Origin: Candidatus Melainabacteria bacterium GWA2_34_9
GTDB lineage: Bacteria > Cyanobacteriota > Vampirovibrionia > Gastranaerophilales > UBA9971
Direction: 5' to 3'
Assembly (NCBI GenBank): GCA_001784535.1
Contig: MFRJ01000037.1
Span: forward strand, 1 to 5,261
Length of the DNA: 5,261 nt
Within the stretch, counting starts at the first letter, position 1, and the number at the start of each line of letters is the position of its first letter. The translations under genes were made by a program, and so were the position numbers. The notes under the pieces were generated by a model. The model was not told where the DNA came from. It was given only the letters and a program-made list of their open reading frames with translations, and did no database searches. Shown here in pieces: positions 4,843-5,261 of this stretch.

Positions 4843-5261
4843 ATGATGATTAGAAAAAAAAGCTTTAAAATCATCTTTGCAGGTATCGTTCTGGTAACGT
4901 ACCTGGTTTTATCGTTTTGTTTAAAAGCGCAATCAAATGATCTTTCGGGCAAAATGATTACTAATCAAAGAAAGGCAACAACTAATTCTGCTTATTCTTC
5001 AAATAATCAGAAAATACCTTCTTCTGTTTCAAACGATGAAGAAATGGTTATCGTGAATGTTGTTAATTTTGGAAGAAAAAATCCTTTTAAACCTTATAAA
5101 AAATATAGTGTAGTTACAGGAGATTTAGGAGTTCCTTCAGATATTCCTCCTCCTCCGATGTTTGATCCGGCAGCTGACAACCAGTTAAAAAATCTTATGG
5201 AATCAAAAGTCAGCGGTATTCTCTATGATCCGGGCGGAAAATCTGTTGCCATCATAAATGT
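4843..5261 (+). CDS. Exported/membrane-anchored protein, probable PilP/GspC-like pilus or secretion component (3' end cut off)
   Basis: The visible 139 residues begin MMIRKKSFK followed by a hydrophobic stretch (about 9-27, IIFAGIVLVTYLVLSFCLK), a signal peptide or single-pass anchor with a basic N terminus. The LSFC sequence is a poor lipobox because Phe precedes Cys. A Ser/Asn/Thr-rich linker (31-66) follows, then a GRKNPFKPYKKYS motif (77-89), a Pro-rich DIPPPPM (101-107), and a segment LMESKVSGILYDPGGKSVAIINV at the edge. The NPFKP motif, the proline stretch and the V-x-G-I-L-Y ... A-I-I-N-V pattern are what one sees in inner-membrane PilP/GspC-like proteins of type IV pilus and type II secretion systems. 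The frame stays open to the window end. The start is ATG 4843 (ATG 4846 is equally possible; GTG 4810 is less likely); no clear ribosome site is present. The function is an inference from a short pattern. Confidence 0.75.
   Translation, partial: MMIRKKSFKIIFAGIVLVTYLVLSFCLKAQSNDLSGKMITNQRKATTNSAYSSNNQKIPSSVSNDEEMVIVNVVNFGRKNPFKPYKKYSVVTGDLGVPSDIPPPPMFDPAADNQLKNLMESKVSGILYDPGGKSVAIIN

Overview
The window comes from an AT-rich bacterium using the standard bacterial code; UGA is a true stop, since it ends nusA. Two things fit the Melainabacteria / Gastranaerophilales side of the cyanobacterial phylum better than Firmicutes: the cyanobacterial-looking NusA KH region (residues 291-347, with NALSPAR, LAIGKEGQNVRLA and TGWRIDIK), and the compact order rimP-nusA-ylxR-infB with no L7Ae-like gene between ylxR and infB. 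This placement is inferred from family knowledge; no search was run.

Most of the window is read on the minus strand. From right to left along the coordinates, transcription meets four blocks. (1) A 575-residue peptidase-U32-family protein (2913-4640) has its own upstream region and a strong hairpin behind it. (2) A classic transcription/translation operon follows: rimP (2334-2825), nusA (901-2313), ylxR/rnpM (574-822) and the 5' part of infB (538 to the window edge). (3) Inside the operon, a short GC-rich intergenic segment (844-900) with two inverted repeats separates nusA from ylxR. (4) The visible infB ends in a 51-bp tandem repeat array that runs off the left edge.

The operon supplies a 30S maturation factor (RimP), a transcription elongation/termination factor (NusA), a small RNA-binding protein (YlxR/RnpM) and initiation factor IF-2. 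This is the widely conserved bacterial grouping that couples ribosome assembly, transcription and translation initiation.

On the right, a roughly 200-bp AT-rich divergent intergenic region (4641-4842) separates the U32 gene from a plus-strand gene starting at 4843 and cut off by the window end. That gene encodes a membrane-anchored or exported protein with a Pro-rich linker and a GspC/PilP-like segment, probably part of a type IV pilus or type II secretion-like machine.

No tRNA, rRNA, CRISPR array, insertion sequence or evident foreign island was seen. The most unusual items are the U32 protein, which looks like two U32-type barrels in one chain with a shifted cysteine set; the alternating two-type repeat in IF-2; and the GC-rich hairpin segment between nusA and ylxR.
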